Assembly (NCBI GenBank): GCA_029573725.1
Contig: JAKQDQ010000181.1
Span: 434,001 to 498,000, forward strand
Direction of reading: 5' to 3'
Length of the DNA stretch: 64,000 bases
Source of the DNA: Verrucomicrobiota bacterium
GTDB lineage: Bacteria > Verrucomicrobiota > Verrucomicrobiia > Limisphaerales > JADLHS01
The stretch's first letter is position 1. Every line of letters starts with the position of its first letter. Shown here piece by piece: positions 1 to 9,156 of this stretch. The position numbers and the translations under genes are program-made. Under the pieces are notes generated by a model. That model was not told the DNA's origin. It was given only the letters and a program-made list of their open reading frames with translations, and searched no databases.

Positions 1-2805
1 CCGCACTGGCGCCTGCTGTTTACATTAGTCTCCGGCCTGGGACTTGCACCAATGAGCAGTCGGGCGACCCCGTTGATCCTGGATGATTTCAACTATGCCA
101 CCACGCCGGCGGCGCAGACGGCCTGGGTCGGCGGGGCGGGACCGGCCGTGAACATGTTGAACAGCGGGGCGTGGGGGGCGGAACGCGTGATGGTGGCCAA
201 TTGCGACTTTGCCACGCGCGAAACCCGTTGCTTTTGGGATCGCCAAGTGGCGCTGGACCTCTCGCCGCACGCCGTGTTTGAGCTGGAAGTGTATGCGCCC
301 AATCCCGCCGCCATTTCCTCCTTCACCTTGTATTTCCGTTCTGGCGGCGGCTGGTACGGCGCTTCACTGCCGCTGACCCGGACCGGCTGGCAAACATTGC
401 GCTTCAGTCGTGGCGACTTTACGGCGGAAGGGACGCCCGCCGGCTGGCAGCAGATTGATCAAATCCGCCTCTCCCCCTGGAAGGCGCGTTCCGAGAACAC
501 CTTCCTCGCGTTCCGTGAACTGCGCGCGTTCACTCCAACGGTGTTGGTGGTGCGGGACACGACCAGTTCCAATCCCGATGTGGTGCAGGAGACTGTGGAG
601 CGGCATCTCGCCTGGCTGGGAAGCTACAACATTGACTGCGGTGTGATCACCCGGACGGAGGTCGAGGCGGGGTTGTTGCAACAAAGTCAACTGGCCATCC
701 TGCCGTACAACGAAACGGTGTCGGAAACCGAGATGTCCAACTATGAATCCTTTGCGGCCGCGGGCGGAAAATTGATCGTGTATTACCAGTTGCCGGGCCG
801 TCTGGCGGCCTTGCTGCGCGTCCAGGTCACCGGTTGGATGCAGGGAAATTTTGCCACCTGGCACTTTGCGGATCCCAATATTGCAAACCTGCCCACGCGG
901 GTGCAGCAGGCGTCCTGGAACATTACCACGGCCGTGCCGGGCGGCCCCCAAGCGCGCGTCACCGCCACCTGGGAGAACGCCCAGGGGCAGGAGACCGGCC
1001 AGGCGGCCTGGCTGGCGAGCGACCGCGGCTTTTTCATGTCTCACATTCTCCTCGGCGATGATGCGGATGCAAAATCCTTCGCCTTGCTGTGTCTGACGGG
1101 CTCGCTCTTGCCGGATGTATGGCCTGCCGCCGCGACGGGGGCGATCAATCAAATCGGACGGGTGGGGCCGTACCTCGATTACGACACGGCCACCTCAGCG
1201 ATTCACCTCCAGGCCGCGCCCACGTTGCGGGCGCACCTGGTCGAAAGCGAACTGCTGCTGGCCGCCACCCATCGCACCCTGGCGCTGGCCGAACACACGA
1301 CGAACCATCACGCGCAGGCCGTTGTGGCCGCCCACACCGCGCGCGCCCACTTGCTGCAGGCGTACGCGTTGAGTTTGAAACCCACCTATCCCGAAGTCCG
1401 CGCGTTTTGGGAACATCACGCCACGGGGCCGTATCCAGGCAACTGGCCCGCCGCCATGGAGGCGCTGGCCACCCATCAATTCAATGCCGTTTTCGTCAAC
1501 CTGCTTTGGGGTGGCCTGGCACATTACAACAGCGCCTATCTCCCCCACTCGGCCGAGTTCAACCAGTACGGCGACCAGATCACGGCGTGCGTCAACGCCG
1601 CCCACGCGCGCGGTCTGCAGGTGCATGTGTGGAAGGTTTGCTGGAACTTGCTGGGCGCGCCGCAAACATTCATCAACTCCATGCGCGCCGCGCAGCGCAC
1701 CCAGGTGTCCAGCGCGGGGACGCCCACGGACTGGCTTTGCCCCTCGCATCCGGACAACTTCGCCCTGGAAACCAATTCCCTGCTCGAAGTGGTGCGCAAT
1801 TACGACGTGGATGGCCTGCACTTTGATTACATCCGTTACCCGGATGCGGATCATTGTTACTGCAGCGGCTGCGCCACCCGCTTCCAGGCCCAAACGGGTC
1901 TCGCCGTCGCCAACTGGCCGGCGGAGGTGCTGACCCCCGGCGCGTTGCGCACCGCCTTTCTCGACTGGCGGCGCGCCCAGATCACGCATCTGGTCGAAGT
2001 CGTTTATGCCCAGGTGAAGGCCCTGAAACCCCAGGTCCAGGTCTCGGCAGCCGTCTGGCCGGACGCGCCCGGAGCTTATGATGGCGTGGGGCAGGATTGG
2101 CGGCTGTGGGTCACCAACGGCGTTCTGGATTTCGTCTGTCCGATGGACTATTCCACCACGGCGGCGGAGTTCGTCAATACCGTGTCCCGCCAGCTTGAGT
2201 GGGTCGGGGGGCGCATGCCGATGTATCCGGGCATTGGCGCGTGGCAAATCCCGACCGATGTCACCTTGGTGCAACTGCAGGCCACCCGGGCGGCCAACAC
2301 GGGTGGATTTGTCGTCTTCGAACTCAGTCCCGAAAGCGTCACCAACCTGCTGCCGGTCATTGGCGCCGGCGCCACCGCTGCCGATGAGCCGGATCTTGAT
2401 CAGGATGAACTGCCGGATAGCTGGGAATTGAAATGGTTCGGCAATCTCACCACCGCCGGACGGTTCACCAATTTCGATGGCAACCGCCTCAACGACTATG
2501 AGGAATACGTGGCTGGCCTTTCGCCCACCAACGCCCTGGATGGCCTCCAACTCAACAGCACCTTGACCCACCAACAGCTCCAGCTCGCCTTTGTTGCTCG
2601 GGGCACGGATGTGCCCGGCTACCGGAATGCCACCCGCTACTACTGCCTGGAAACCACCGCCGCGCCCCAATCCGGCTGGCTGCCTGTGCCGGGGTTCGCG
2701 GCGATGCCGGCGGCCCCGGGCGTGCATACCGTGACCTGTGAGGTGCCAGACCCGGCTGGTCAGGCGTTTTATCGCTTGCGGGTCTGGCTGCAGCAACAAC
2801 CCTGA
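1..2805 (+). CDS. Secreted GHL10-like glycoside hydrolase, 5' partial
   Basis: The reading frame is open from base 1. An ATG at 52 exists, but the codons before it (HWRLLFTLVSGLGLA) look like the hydrophobic core of a signal peptide, so the true start lies upstream of the window. The N-terminal ~150 residues begin LILDDF and read as a galactose-binding-like beta-sandwich. The middle (~500-780) resembles the GHL10/DUF187 TIM barrel, with the characteristic DGLHFDYIRYP segment holding the candidate catalytic acid. After it comes a Ca-binding-like stretch (DLDQDELPDSWE) and a C-terminal ~100-residue beta domain ending FYRLRVW, common at the ends of secreted verrucomicrobial proteins. It is probably an extracellular or periplasmic polysaccharide-processing enzyme. 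Substrate cannot be told from sequence. Confidence 0.8.
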   Translation, partial: PHWRLLFTLVSGLGLAPMSSRATPLILDDFNYATTPAAQTAWVGGAGPAVNMLNSGAWGAERVMVANCDFATRETRCFWDRQVALDLSPHAVFELEVYAPNPAAISSFTLYFRSGGGWYGASLPLTRTGWQTLRFSRGDFTAEGTPAGWQQIDQIRLSPWKARSENTFLAFRELRAFTPTVLVVRDTTSSNPDVVQETVERHLAWLGSYNIDCGVITRTEVEAGLLQQSQLAILPYNETVSETEMSNYESFAAAGGKLIVYYQLPGRLAALLRVQVTGWMQGNFATWHFADPNIANLPTRVQQASWNITTAVPGGPQARVTATWENAQGQETGQAAWLASDRGFFMSHILLGDDADAKSFALLCLTGSLLPDVWPAAATGAINQIGRVGPYLDYDTATSAIHLQAAPTLRAHLVESELLLAATHRTLALAEHTTNHHAQAVVAAHTARAHLLQAYALSLKPTYPEVRAFWEHHATGPYPGNWPAAMEALATHQFNAVFVNLLWGGLAHYNSAYLPHSAEFNQYGDQITACVNAAHARGLQVHVWKVCWNLLGAPQTFINSMRAAQRTQVSSAGTPTDWLCPSHPDNFALETNSLLEVVRNYDVDGLHFDYIRYPDADHCYCSGCATRFQAQTGLAVANWPAEVLTPGALRTAFLDWRRAQITHLVEVVYAQVKALKPQVQVSAAVWPDAPGAYDGVGQDWRLWVTNGVLDFVCPMDYSTTAAEFVNTVSRQLEWVGGRMPMYPGIGAWQIPTDVTLVQLQATRAANTGGFVVFELSPESVTNLLPVIGAGATAADEPDLDQDELPDSWELKWFGNLTTAGRFTNFDGNRLNDYEEYVAGLSPTNALDGLQLNSTLTHQQLQLAFVARGTDVPGYRNATRYYCLETTAAPQSGWLPVPGFAAMPAAPGVHTVTCEVPDPAGQAFYRLRVWLQQQP

Positions 2806-2867
2806 GGCGACCTTGCACGCATCTCAAAACTTTGCGACCCCGGCCGCACCAGGGGCAACGGCCTCTC

Positions 2868-4220
2868 TCAAGGTGTATAGTAGAGTTGGTAAAACACGTG
2901 GCCGTCCGGCGTGAGCGAGCGGGTTTCAGTGTCCGCTGTGGCTGTAAAGGTCGAGGTCGTCCAAGTGTTGAAGTCGGAGGTCTGGCGCAGCGTGTACGTG
3001 GTGCCCGGCAACAGATCGCTCAGGTGCAGGTTCAGATGGTCTCCGGCGGAGGTGATCGCCAGCCGGGGCGGCACCGTAATCCGGATATCGTCCACGTAAA
3101 AGGTGCCGGACCGGCCCGGGCTTTCATCCGTGCCGTTCCAACCTTCCACCAGAATGCGCCAACGTACCAGGTTGCCCGTGTCCACAATGGATTGTTGCCA
3201 GAACCAGCCGGCCGGGGCCTGCACCCATTGCCAATCCGCCGCCACCACCGGGGGGGTGGCCGTGTAATGTATGGCCGCACCGGCACTGTCGTAGAACGAG
3301 AGATAAAAGACCGTGCCGTCATCCACCACCGGTTCCAACGAAGGATCGCCTTTTACCCGGAACTGCACGACCGCATTGGTCGGCAGCGAAAATGGCGCGA
3401 CCTCGGCCGACATGACCGCTCCCCACGGGTACCGTCCCGATGCAAAGTCAATCGCCAGTTTGAGGGCCTGATTTCCCTGGGGGGCTGGACTTTCCAGAGA
3501 CGCGCTCGTGGCCGTGGTCGCCGGACTGTTCAGGATGCTGTAAAACGCATGCAACGCGGCATCATCCGTATATCCTTCAAAATCATCAATCAGCGCCCGC
3601 ATCGGTGCAGCCGGAGGGAAATCAATCAACGGCGTGTCGCGCACTGTAAGGTCGTCCAGACGGATCGTCGCGTCGAAAGGTTGCCCCGCTGGGTCGCCTT
3701 GTCCGTAAATGACCACTTTGAATTGCACGATGTCGCTCTGATTGGGCGCCCCGGGGGAGTTCCAGGGCAGTTCGATGTTGTTGGCCAGCAAATTGACCAT
3801 CTGCCAACTGGTACTGGTGGGGATGGCCGTGCCCCAGCGACCGAAGTTGCCCTGCGAATCGTAAACATACACGTAGAGCTGGGAAAATGTGCCGTTCTGA
3901 AATTGGGGGTCGCCGGCCAGCCGGAACGAAATGTATTGCCCGGGCACAATCGCGGTCGGCGTGTCCAGCACAGGGCCGCTTACAATCTGCGTTTCCCAGG
4001 GCGACGCGCCAAAATACCGGTAAATTTCCAATGAATTGGTGCCGGTGGAGTTCGCCGCCACGTTATCCGATAACTGCACAAACCCGCTGTCTGTGGTCCA
4101 GTTGGCATACAAATCATCGTTGCTGGCATATTCAAAATCTTCGATGACCGTCTGACCGTGGGCTCCGAAAACCAGCAGTGCGCCGGCCAGGGCTGGAAGT
4201 GTTAGGCTTTGGATTTTCAT
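2868..4220 (-). CDS. Secreted protein with two tandem beta-sandwich (CBM-like) domains
   Basis: A 450-aa protein with a clear signal peptide (MKIQSLTLPALAGALLVFGAHGQ). Two related domains follow. One starts VIEDFEYAS (~25-200) and the other LIDDFEGYT (~210-385). Each ends in a strand of the type RLDDLTV or YVDDIRI, as seen in galactose-binding-like or CBM11/CIA30-like sandwiches. A short C-terminal module (TYTLRQTSDFNTWTTS...HVFYQLYYT) is the usual end piece of secreted proteins in this phylum. There is no catalytic motif. It is convergent with the glycosidase to its left, which has the same kind of N-terminal domain, so a role in binding extracellular carbohydrate is plausible but inferred. 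The start has no good Shine-Dalgarno sequence. Confidence 0.65.
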   Translation of the reverse strand: MKIQSLTLPALAGALLVFGAHGQTVIEDFEYASNDDLYANWTTDSGFVQLSDNVAANSTGTNSLEIYRYFGASPWETQIVSGPVLDTPTAIVPGQYISFRLAGDPQFQNGTFSQLYVYVYDSQGNFGRWGTAIPTSTSWQMVNLLANNIELPWNSPGAPNQSDIVQFKVVIYGQGDPAGQPFDATIRLDDLTVRDTPLIDFPPAAPMRALIDDFEGYTDDAALHAFYSILNSPATTATSASLESPAPQGNQALKLAIDFASGRYPWGAVMSAEVAPFSLPTNAVVQFRVKGDPSLEPVVDDGTVFYLSFYDSAGAAIHYTATPPVVAADWQWVQAPAGWFWQQSIVDTGNLVRWRILVEGWNGTDESPGRSGTFYVDDIRITVPPRLAITSAGDHLNLHLSDLLPGTTYTLRQTSDFNTWTTSTFTATADTETRSLTPDGHVFYQLYYTP

Positions 4221-4475
4221 AATTTAAGGAAATGCGGCTGTTGGACTGGGCATGACCCTAGCTGGCGTGCCGAGGAAGTGTCAAGGCCTGTTCGGTTGCT
4301 TGTGATGACGCGGTAACCGGTCTGCGGGAGGGGCGTCCTGTCTCCTGGTTTGAGGGGGCGAGGACAACGGGTGCCGCGGAGCAGGGTACGCTTCCCGCCG
4401 GATGGTTGGTGTTGCCGGCGTTACTACTGGTGTGACGTCCGGTGGTAGCATTCCGGCCGCGGCCCCACCGGCGGA

Positions 4476-5216
4476 TTATCTGGCGAGTCGCGCTGCGAGC
4501 TGATCCACATTGGCCGGAGTCACCAGGAAGTAAAACCGGTCAAAGATTTCACCCGGCATTCCTGCCACGTTGGCCGCAGCACCGGGGTCGGCATCCGGGC
4601 GCGGCACAATTACTGAGCGCACCTGGTTTTGTTTGAGTGCGGCCAACCAATGGGTGCTGCCCTGCGGGTCATAAAGGAACCAGGGCGTGGTGACCTTTGT
4701 CCCGGTGGCGAACAGCGCTTCCCAACCAGCCGGCACGGGCGCCAGTCCGACAAATGCCAGGGCGGTGGCATGTTGCGCCACCAGTTGCTGGTACGCGGCC
4801 AGGGGGATTTGACCGGCCCGGGCGGCTTTTGGCGGCGCGTTCAAGTGGGCGATTTCCAATTGCCACTCGGGATGTCCGCGCAAGAGGGGGGCTCGCAAGG
4901 CGTTGACATAGGCTTCCACCTGCGCGGTATCCAGCGCTCCGGCCGGAGGCAACACCAGGACGATCGTTCCCGGCTGCCCGGCAATCGCCTCCTGCACCTG
5001 ATTGGCCAGAAAGAAGCTGACCACAGCCAGCGGGCGGTTGGGCGCAGGGACGGTTTCGGTGAACAGCGTCCTGCGCACCTGCCAAAGCAGCACGCCCACC
5101 AAGCTGAGGCAACTCAATATTATCAAACCCTGTCCAATGCCGGCGGCCCGGCGGCGCACAAAAAATCCGGCGACACCCAGGGCCAGAGCGCCCGCCAGCC
5201 ATAGAGGGTAGTTCAT
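4476..5216 (-). CDS. Membrane-anchored protein of unknown function
   Basis: 246 residues. Two hydrophobic segments lie at the N terminus (~5-20 and ~29-46, separated by RRRAAGIGQG), followed by an extracytoplasmic domain of about 190 residues rich in Ala, Pro and Gln. I do not recognise the domain. It contains alternating beta-like and helical stretches (GTIVLVLPPAG, ATALAFVGLAPVP, VRSVIVPRPDADPG), possibly a Rossmann-like or periplasmic binding-protein-like fold. It starts 27 bp after the prepilin gene ends and on the same strand, so the two are probably cotranscribed. It could be an assembly or anchoring partner of the prepilin. That is inference from position only. Confidence 0.55.
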   Translation of the reverse strand: MNYPLWLAGALALGVAGFFVRRRAAGIGQGLIILSCLSLVGVLLWQVRRTLFTETVPAPNRPLAVVSFFLANQVQEAIAGQPGTIVLVLPPAGALDTAQVEAYVNALRAPLLRGHPEWQLEIAHLNAPPKAARAGQIPLAAYQQLVAQHATALAFVGLAPVPAGWEALFATGTKVTTPWFLYDPQGSTHWLAALKQNQVRSVIVPRPDADPGAAANVAGMPGEIFDRFYFLVTPANVDQLAARLAR

Positions 5217-5243
5217 ACGTGGTTTGCGCGGGGCGGGGTGGAG

Positions 5244-5996
5244 TTAGTACACCTTGACGATGTCAAAGATGTTGGTGGGTGCATTTTTGAGCGACTCCAC
5301 ATGGCCGTCCACAAAGACGCCATTGGCGCGCCCCATTTTGTGATTGGGAGATTTGGTGCCGGTGTACATGTCAAACAGGGCGCTGCGATCATTGCCGCCA
5401 TTGTGCCGATAACAGACATTGGCAATCGAGCTGACGTCGGGATAGAGCAGGGCGTCGTAGCCCTGGGTTTCCCCATACATGATGGTGGCAGCGGGTTGCT
5501 GGATTTGGTGCGACGCCATGTCCAGCCGGACATTGTTGATCCGATAACTCTGCGCGTAACAAAGCCAGCCCCAATATCCGCCACCGGGACTGGACGGGCA
5601 AAGGAACACGCGGTTGGTCTGCATCCCCGCCGCGTTCACCTTCCGCCCGAGGTAGGTGGGCAACACCCGGTACCAGATCATCTCAAAAGGATATTGCCAG
5701 TCCATGCCGGTATAGCCCAGCGGCAGCACCTTGAAATCCGCTTCGTACATGAGCGCCGCCAGCATCAGTTGACGCTCGTTGTTGGCACAGAACGCCGCCC
5801 GCCCCTTGTCTTTGGCCTGGGCCAACACCGGCAACAACATTCCGGCGAGTATGGCAATGATGGCGATCACCACCAACAATTCGATCAGGGTGAAGGCGCG
5901 CCCCGGCCTCCGCGGGGTTGCGGTGGGCGTCGTCACCACAGGGAACTTGGCCTCTCGCGGCGCGGGATCGGGCATGGTGTTGCGTGTGCTTGTCAT
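5244..5996 (-). CDS. Prepilin-like protein (type IV pilin/type II secretion pseudopilin-like)
   Basis: 250 residues. A charged leader of about 34 residues ends at the prepilin peptidase site before [19 protein letters not shown]. This is the classic class III signal, in which the Glu at mature position 5 is retained and the hydrophobic helix follows. The C-terminal region has [18 protein letters not shown], close to the H-X9-DG motif of the large pilin-like families of Planctomycetes and Verrucomicrobia, with one extra residue in the spacer. Such genomes carry many of these proteins, whose individual roles are mostly unknown. It heads a two-gene unit with the membrane-anchored protein after it. 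Confidence 0.85.
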   Translation of the reverse strand: MTSTRNTMPDPAPREAKFPVVTTPTATPRRPGRAFTLIELLVVIAIIAILAGMLLPVLAQAKDKGRAAFCANNERQLMLAALMYEADFKVLPLGYTGMDWQYPFEMIWYRVLPTYLGRKVNAAGMQTNRVFLCPSSPGGGYWGWLCYAQSYRINNVRLDMASHQIQQPAATIMYGETQGYDALLYPDVSSIANVCYRHNGGNDRSALFDMYTGTKSPNHKMGRANGVFVDGHVESLKNAPTNIFDIVKVY

Positions 5997-6206
5997 GGGG
6001 CTATACCTGCGGATTCACCAATTAACGGTATTCCGCGGACCCCAAGGAGACAACCACAAACGGACGGTCACTCAAGTCGGATTGCATAAACCTCGCGCGG
6101 CGGCGGCCCGGCGCGTGGGTGATCTTGCCTGTAACGCCATCATCTTCACGCCCGCCTCTCTGGAACGGCTGCCAAAACGCACCCGCAGCTTCAAGTCTGG
6201 CGTTCG

Positions 6207-6446
6207 TCACGCGGGTTCGTGCCAGGTGGCGCGGTGCGGACGCAGGGTGTTGCGGATGGGGGCCAGGTGAGCTTCATCCACGATCACAAAACAAATCGAG
6301 TGCAGGGCATTGAGCGTTTCCACCCCGGTCTGGTCCGCGGGCAGTTTGTTGGCCTGCAGAAATTCTTCAATATGATGTTCATGATGCGCGGCGGTCTGCT
6401 GAGCTGTCGGGCCGCGAAAGTCCCAGATGAGTTTGATCTTCTTCAT
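6207..6446 (-). CDS. Small conserved-looking protein of unknown function
   Basis: 79 residues beginning MKKIKLIWDFRGPTAQ. The same frame is open up to 6683, but the added residues are Pro/Arg-rich and look non-coding, so I place the start at 6446. The protein has a His/Glu-rich segment (HHEHHIEEFL) and a hydrophobic strand (ICFVIVDEAHL). I do not recognise a named family. The composition and the clear change from low-complexity to globular sequence at the chosen Met support a real gene. There is no adjacent gene on the same strand to hint at function. Confidence 0.5.
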   Translation of the reverse strand: MKKIKLIWDFRGPTAQQTAAHHEHHIEEFLQANKLPADQTGVETLNALHSICFVIVDEAHLAPIRNTLRPHRATWHEPA

Positions 6447-6790
6447 GATAAATGACCCCATGCCGCCACTCCCGACTGGTGGGTTGGAGGGCGAGGGGAA
6501 GGGGAGGAGGGCAGATTTTCCCTTCACACGGTAAATTCGACGGGCCAACCAACCATCCACCCTCGGGCAGCTTCGCAATTCCCATCCGCGTTGACAATGG
6601 GATTTCTCCGACGGGGATTCCTCCGGCAGCAGGGGTGGCGGCACCGTCCGTGTCTGGGTGGTCCGGCGGGTTCCGGGAAACACTTTCTTTTATGGAAAAG
6701 TTCGGATACTAACTTCGTCGCGCGCAATGAGATTTACGCAAATTCAGCAACGGCCCGTGTGCCGGTTGCCCCGGTGCTGACTCTTCTGCC
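6447..6790. other. Intergenic stretch, no gene seen
   Basis: This is the divergent spacer between the small 79-aa gene and the lipoate ligase gene. It includes a G-rich tract around 6482-6510. A TTGACA occurs at 6591-6596, but no credible -10 element sits 16-18 bp after it. Promoters for both flanking genes should lie here, but I cannot place them. Confidence 0.4.
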
Positions 6791-7519
6791 ATGAGGTTGC
6801 TGGATCTTTCCCTGCCGTCGCCCGCTGAGAATCTGGCCCTGGACGAGGTGTTGCTGGAAGCGGCGGAGCTGGAGCAGGGCGAGGAGGCGCTCCGTTTTTG
6901 GGAATCTTCGACGCCGTTCGTGGTGGTTGGTTATGCCAATCGGATTGCGTCCGAGGTCAACACAGCCGCCTGTGCAACGCTGGGGATTCCCGTGCTGCGA
7001 CGCTGTTCTGGCGGCGGCACCGTCGTCCAGGGCCCTGGCTGCCTCAACTACGCACTCACGCTGCGCATTACCGCCGCCGGGCCGACGCGGAACATCACCA
7101 GCACGAACCGGTTTGTCATGGCGCGCCACGCGGCGGCCCTGACCCCGCTCCTGCCACGCCCTCCCGCGTCGCCGGGCGAGATTGCGGTGCGCGGGCACAC
7201 GGATCTGGCGATTGGCGCAGTAAAGTTCTCCGGCAATTCCCAGCGCCGGCGAAAGCAATTTCTGCTCTTCCACGGAACGATCCTTTATGCATTTGACCTC
7301 CGGCTGTTGAACCGGCTGCTGAAATTTCCATCGCATCAGCCTGCTTATCGCGCGAGCCGTCCTCATGACGAATTCGTGACCAATTTGCAGGCGCAGCCCG
7401 CTGAAATTAAACGGGCGCTGGCCAAAGCCTGGGGGGCAATCCCCGCCAAGCCACCTCCTCCCATGCCGGCCCAACTTCTGGAAAAATATCGGTCGAGCGC
7501 ATGGAATCAGCGGTTTTAG
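6791..7519 (+). CDS. lplA: Lipoate-protein ligase A family protein
   Basis: 242 residues of the BPL/LplA catalytic fold. Recognisable parts are the N-terminal SLPSPAENLALDEVLL segment, the substrate-loop motif RRCSGGGTVVQGPGCLNYAL (family consensus RRxSGGGxVxHD-like), and the lysine-containing KFSGNSQRRRKQFLLFHGTI that positions the acyl-adenylate. Such enzymes attach lipoate or octanoate to the E2 and H proteins of 2-oxoacid dehydrogenases and the glycine cleavage system in the cytoplasm. The protein is shorter than E. coli LplA because it lacks the C-terminal accessory domain, as is common. An octanoyltransferase (LipM-like) role cannot be excluded. Confidence 0.8.
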   Translation: MRLLDLSLPSPAENLALDEVLLEAAELEQGEEALRFWESSTPFVVVGYANRIASEVNTAACATLGIPVLRRCSGGGTVVQGPGCLNYALTLRITAAGPTRNITSTNRFVMARHAAALTPLLPRPPASPGEIAVRGHTDLAIGAVKFSGNSQRRRKQFLLFHGTILYAFDLRLLNRLLKFPSHQPAYRASRPHDEFVTNLQAQPAEIKRALAKAWGAIPAKPPPPMPAQLLEKYRSSAWNQRF

Positions 7520-7536
7520 GGCAACCGGCTGCGGGC

Positions 7537-8691
7537 TCAAATGGCGGCTGTTACGATGACTCGTAACGCTTCCGGACTTAATTCGATCGGATTGGCTTTC
7601 ATGCTGCTGGCGGTGGCGGCTTTTTCCAGCAATTCCGGAAAGCAACCGGCATCGACGCCGTAACTCCGCAGCGGAGGAATTTTCAGCTCGGCCACCAGGT
7701 CCGCCACCCACCCAACGCCGTCATCCGCCCGGGCCGCTGCGCTTCCAGTCAACAACTGCGCCACTTGATCGTACCGCGCGCAGGCCGCTTCGCCGTCGGG
7801 GGTTTGGCGCAAGGCCTCGAGATTGGCGGCCATCACCGCCGGCAGCAAAGCGGCGCAGAGGGCGCCGTGTGGCGCTGGAAACATGCCTCCCAGGGGGCCC
7901 GCCAGCCCGTGTACGGCACCGAGACCGGCATTCGCCAGGGCCATGCCGCCCAGCCAGCCGGCGAGAGCCATATCACTCCGGGCGGCACCGTCGTCGCCCT
8001 GATGGTAAGCCCGGCGCAACGACCTGGCCACCAGCCCGATTCCCTGGCGGCATATCGCGTCGGTGAGGGGGTTGGCGCGACGACAGACCAGCGGTTCGAT
8101 GAGCTGAGTCAACGCATCCATTCCGCTGCTGGCGGTCAGCGCGGGAGGCAGCCCATGGGTCAGTTCCGGATCAATCAACGCTGCCGTGGGCAACATCAGT
8201 GCGCTGCGCAGACTCACCTTGATCCGCCGCTCCGGCACACGCAGGACCGCGTTGCGGGTGGCTTCGGCTCCCGTGCCCGCCGTGGTGGGGATGGCCAGAC
8301 AGGGGCGTGACGGCTGCGTCAATTTCCTCCCCAGCCCGACGATTTCCAGGTAATCCAGCGGCGTTCCGCCGTTGGCCAGCAACGCGGCAATGGCCTTGCC
8401 CGCGTCCAGGACGCTGCCTCCGCCACAGGCAATCACCAGATCACTGTGCGCGGTGCGTGCCAGCTCCAGTCCTTGCGCCACGAGGGCTGGTGTGGGCTCG
8501 GTGGCGACGGGGTAAAGGGCGGCCTGCACGCCCGCCGGCTGCAGGATGGATAAAATCCTTTCGACTGGCGTCGAGCTGGCGCCGGTCACCAGCAACGCCC
8601 GCGGGCCGAACGCCGCGGCCAGCCGGCCCAGTTCGGCAAGCTGTCCGGGACCGAAGAGAGTCCTGGTTGCGGTGGCAAACTCAAAATTCAT
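7537..8691 (-). CDS. Iron-containing (group III) alcohol dehydrogenase
   Basis: 384 residues, full length for the family. The N terminus FEFATATRTLFGPGQL is typical. The nucleotide-binding GGGSVLDAGKA motif is present (~96), followed by PTTAGTGAEATRNAVL. Metal-ligand regions include SGMDALTQLIE and the two His-containing segments AVHGLAGPLG and FPAPHGALCA. It should oxidise or reduce a small alcohol/aldehyde with NAD(P) and a divalent metal, probably Fe(II), in the cytoplasm. Substrate is not deducible. It is convergent with the lipoate ligase gene (17 bp apart) and 98 bp downstream of the small sensor-like gene, so it may be read through from that unit. Confidence 0.88.
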   Translation of the reverse strand: MNFEFATATRTLFGPGQLAELGRLAAAFGPRALLVTGASSTPVERILSILQPAGVQAALYPVATEPTPALVAQGLELARTAHSDLVIACGGGSVLDAGKAIAALLANGGTPLDYLEIVGLGRKLTQPSRPCLAIPTTAGTGAEATRNAVLRVPERRIKVSLRSALMLPTAALIDPELTHGLPPALTASSGMDALTQLIEPLVCRRANPLTDAICRQGIGLVARSLRRAYHQGDDGAARSDMALAGWLGGMALANAGLGAVHGLAGPLGGMFPAPHGALCAALLPAVMAANLEALRQTPDGEAACARYDQVAQLLTGSAAARADDGVGWVADLVAELKIPPLRSYGVDAGCFPELLEKAATASSMKANPIELSPEALRVIVTAAI

Positions 8692-8789
8692 GCTGGCGGG
8701 ATGGCGGCGTCCGGCGAACGGAGCGGGGCGGCACGCCGGGGATCATGCACTTGCCGCAGACGATCACCGGGGCCTCGTGCCTGCCCGGA

Positions 8790-9155
8790 TCAGTCCACGC
8801 GGAGCTGCTGAAAGTCGGTCAACATTTTGTGCAACGCGCTGAGGTCGAAATCGGCCGCGCGGCGGGAGACGAACGTTCCGAAAATGGTGCCGTCGTCTCG
8901 GCGGGCGCAGTACAGGATGATGCGTTCATGGGTCCAACTCAGCCGCATCGGCGGCAGTCGTTGCGCGCTGAGCACCTGAAACGTATCGGCCACAATGCGC
9001 CAGGCCTGTTCCAGCGCTGACACCGGAAATTCCCGCGCATCCACATCGCTAAAAAATGTTGCGTCGTTAAACCGGATGCCGCGCACCAGCATGCCGCGTC
9101 CCGGCGGGGTGGCCCGCAGCCATTCCAGGATCCGTTCCTTGCCGGCGTCGCTCAT
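8790..9155 (-). CDS. Small roadblock-like/unknown protein paired with a response regulator
   Basis: 121 residues, alpha/beta in appearance, with strands such as MRLSWTHERIILYCARRDDG and TIFGTFVSR. The pattern resembles the C-terminal roadblock/LC7-like domain of the response regulator just upstream, but similarity is weak and I do not claim the family firmly. The start ATG is one base after the end of the response-regulator gene, so the two are almost certainly cotranscribed and translationally coupled. A role in the same signalling output is inferred from that arrangement. Confidence 0.6.
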   Translation of the reverse strand: MSDAGKERILEWLRATPPGRGMLVRGIRFNDATFFSDVDAREFPVSALEQAWRIVADTFQVLSAQRLPPMRLSWTHERIILYCARRDDGTIFGTFVSRRAADFDLSALHKMLTDFQQLRVD

Positions 9156-9156
9156 T

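Noticed and set aside
1195-2799. Long open frame on the minus strand
   Set aside because: Antisense to the GHL10-like glycosidase; composition is not protein-like.
6591-6620. TTGACA as a -35 element
   Set aside because: No acceptable -10 at 16-18 bp spacing.
6447-6683. N-terminal extension of the small 79-aa gene
   Set aside because: Pro/Arg/Ser-rich, no folded character; likely non-coding.
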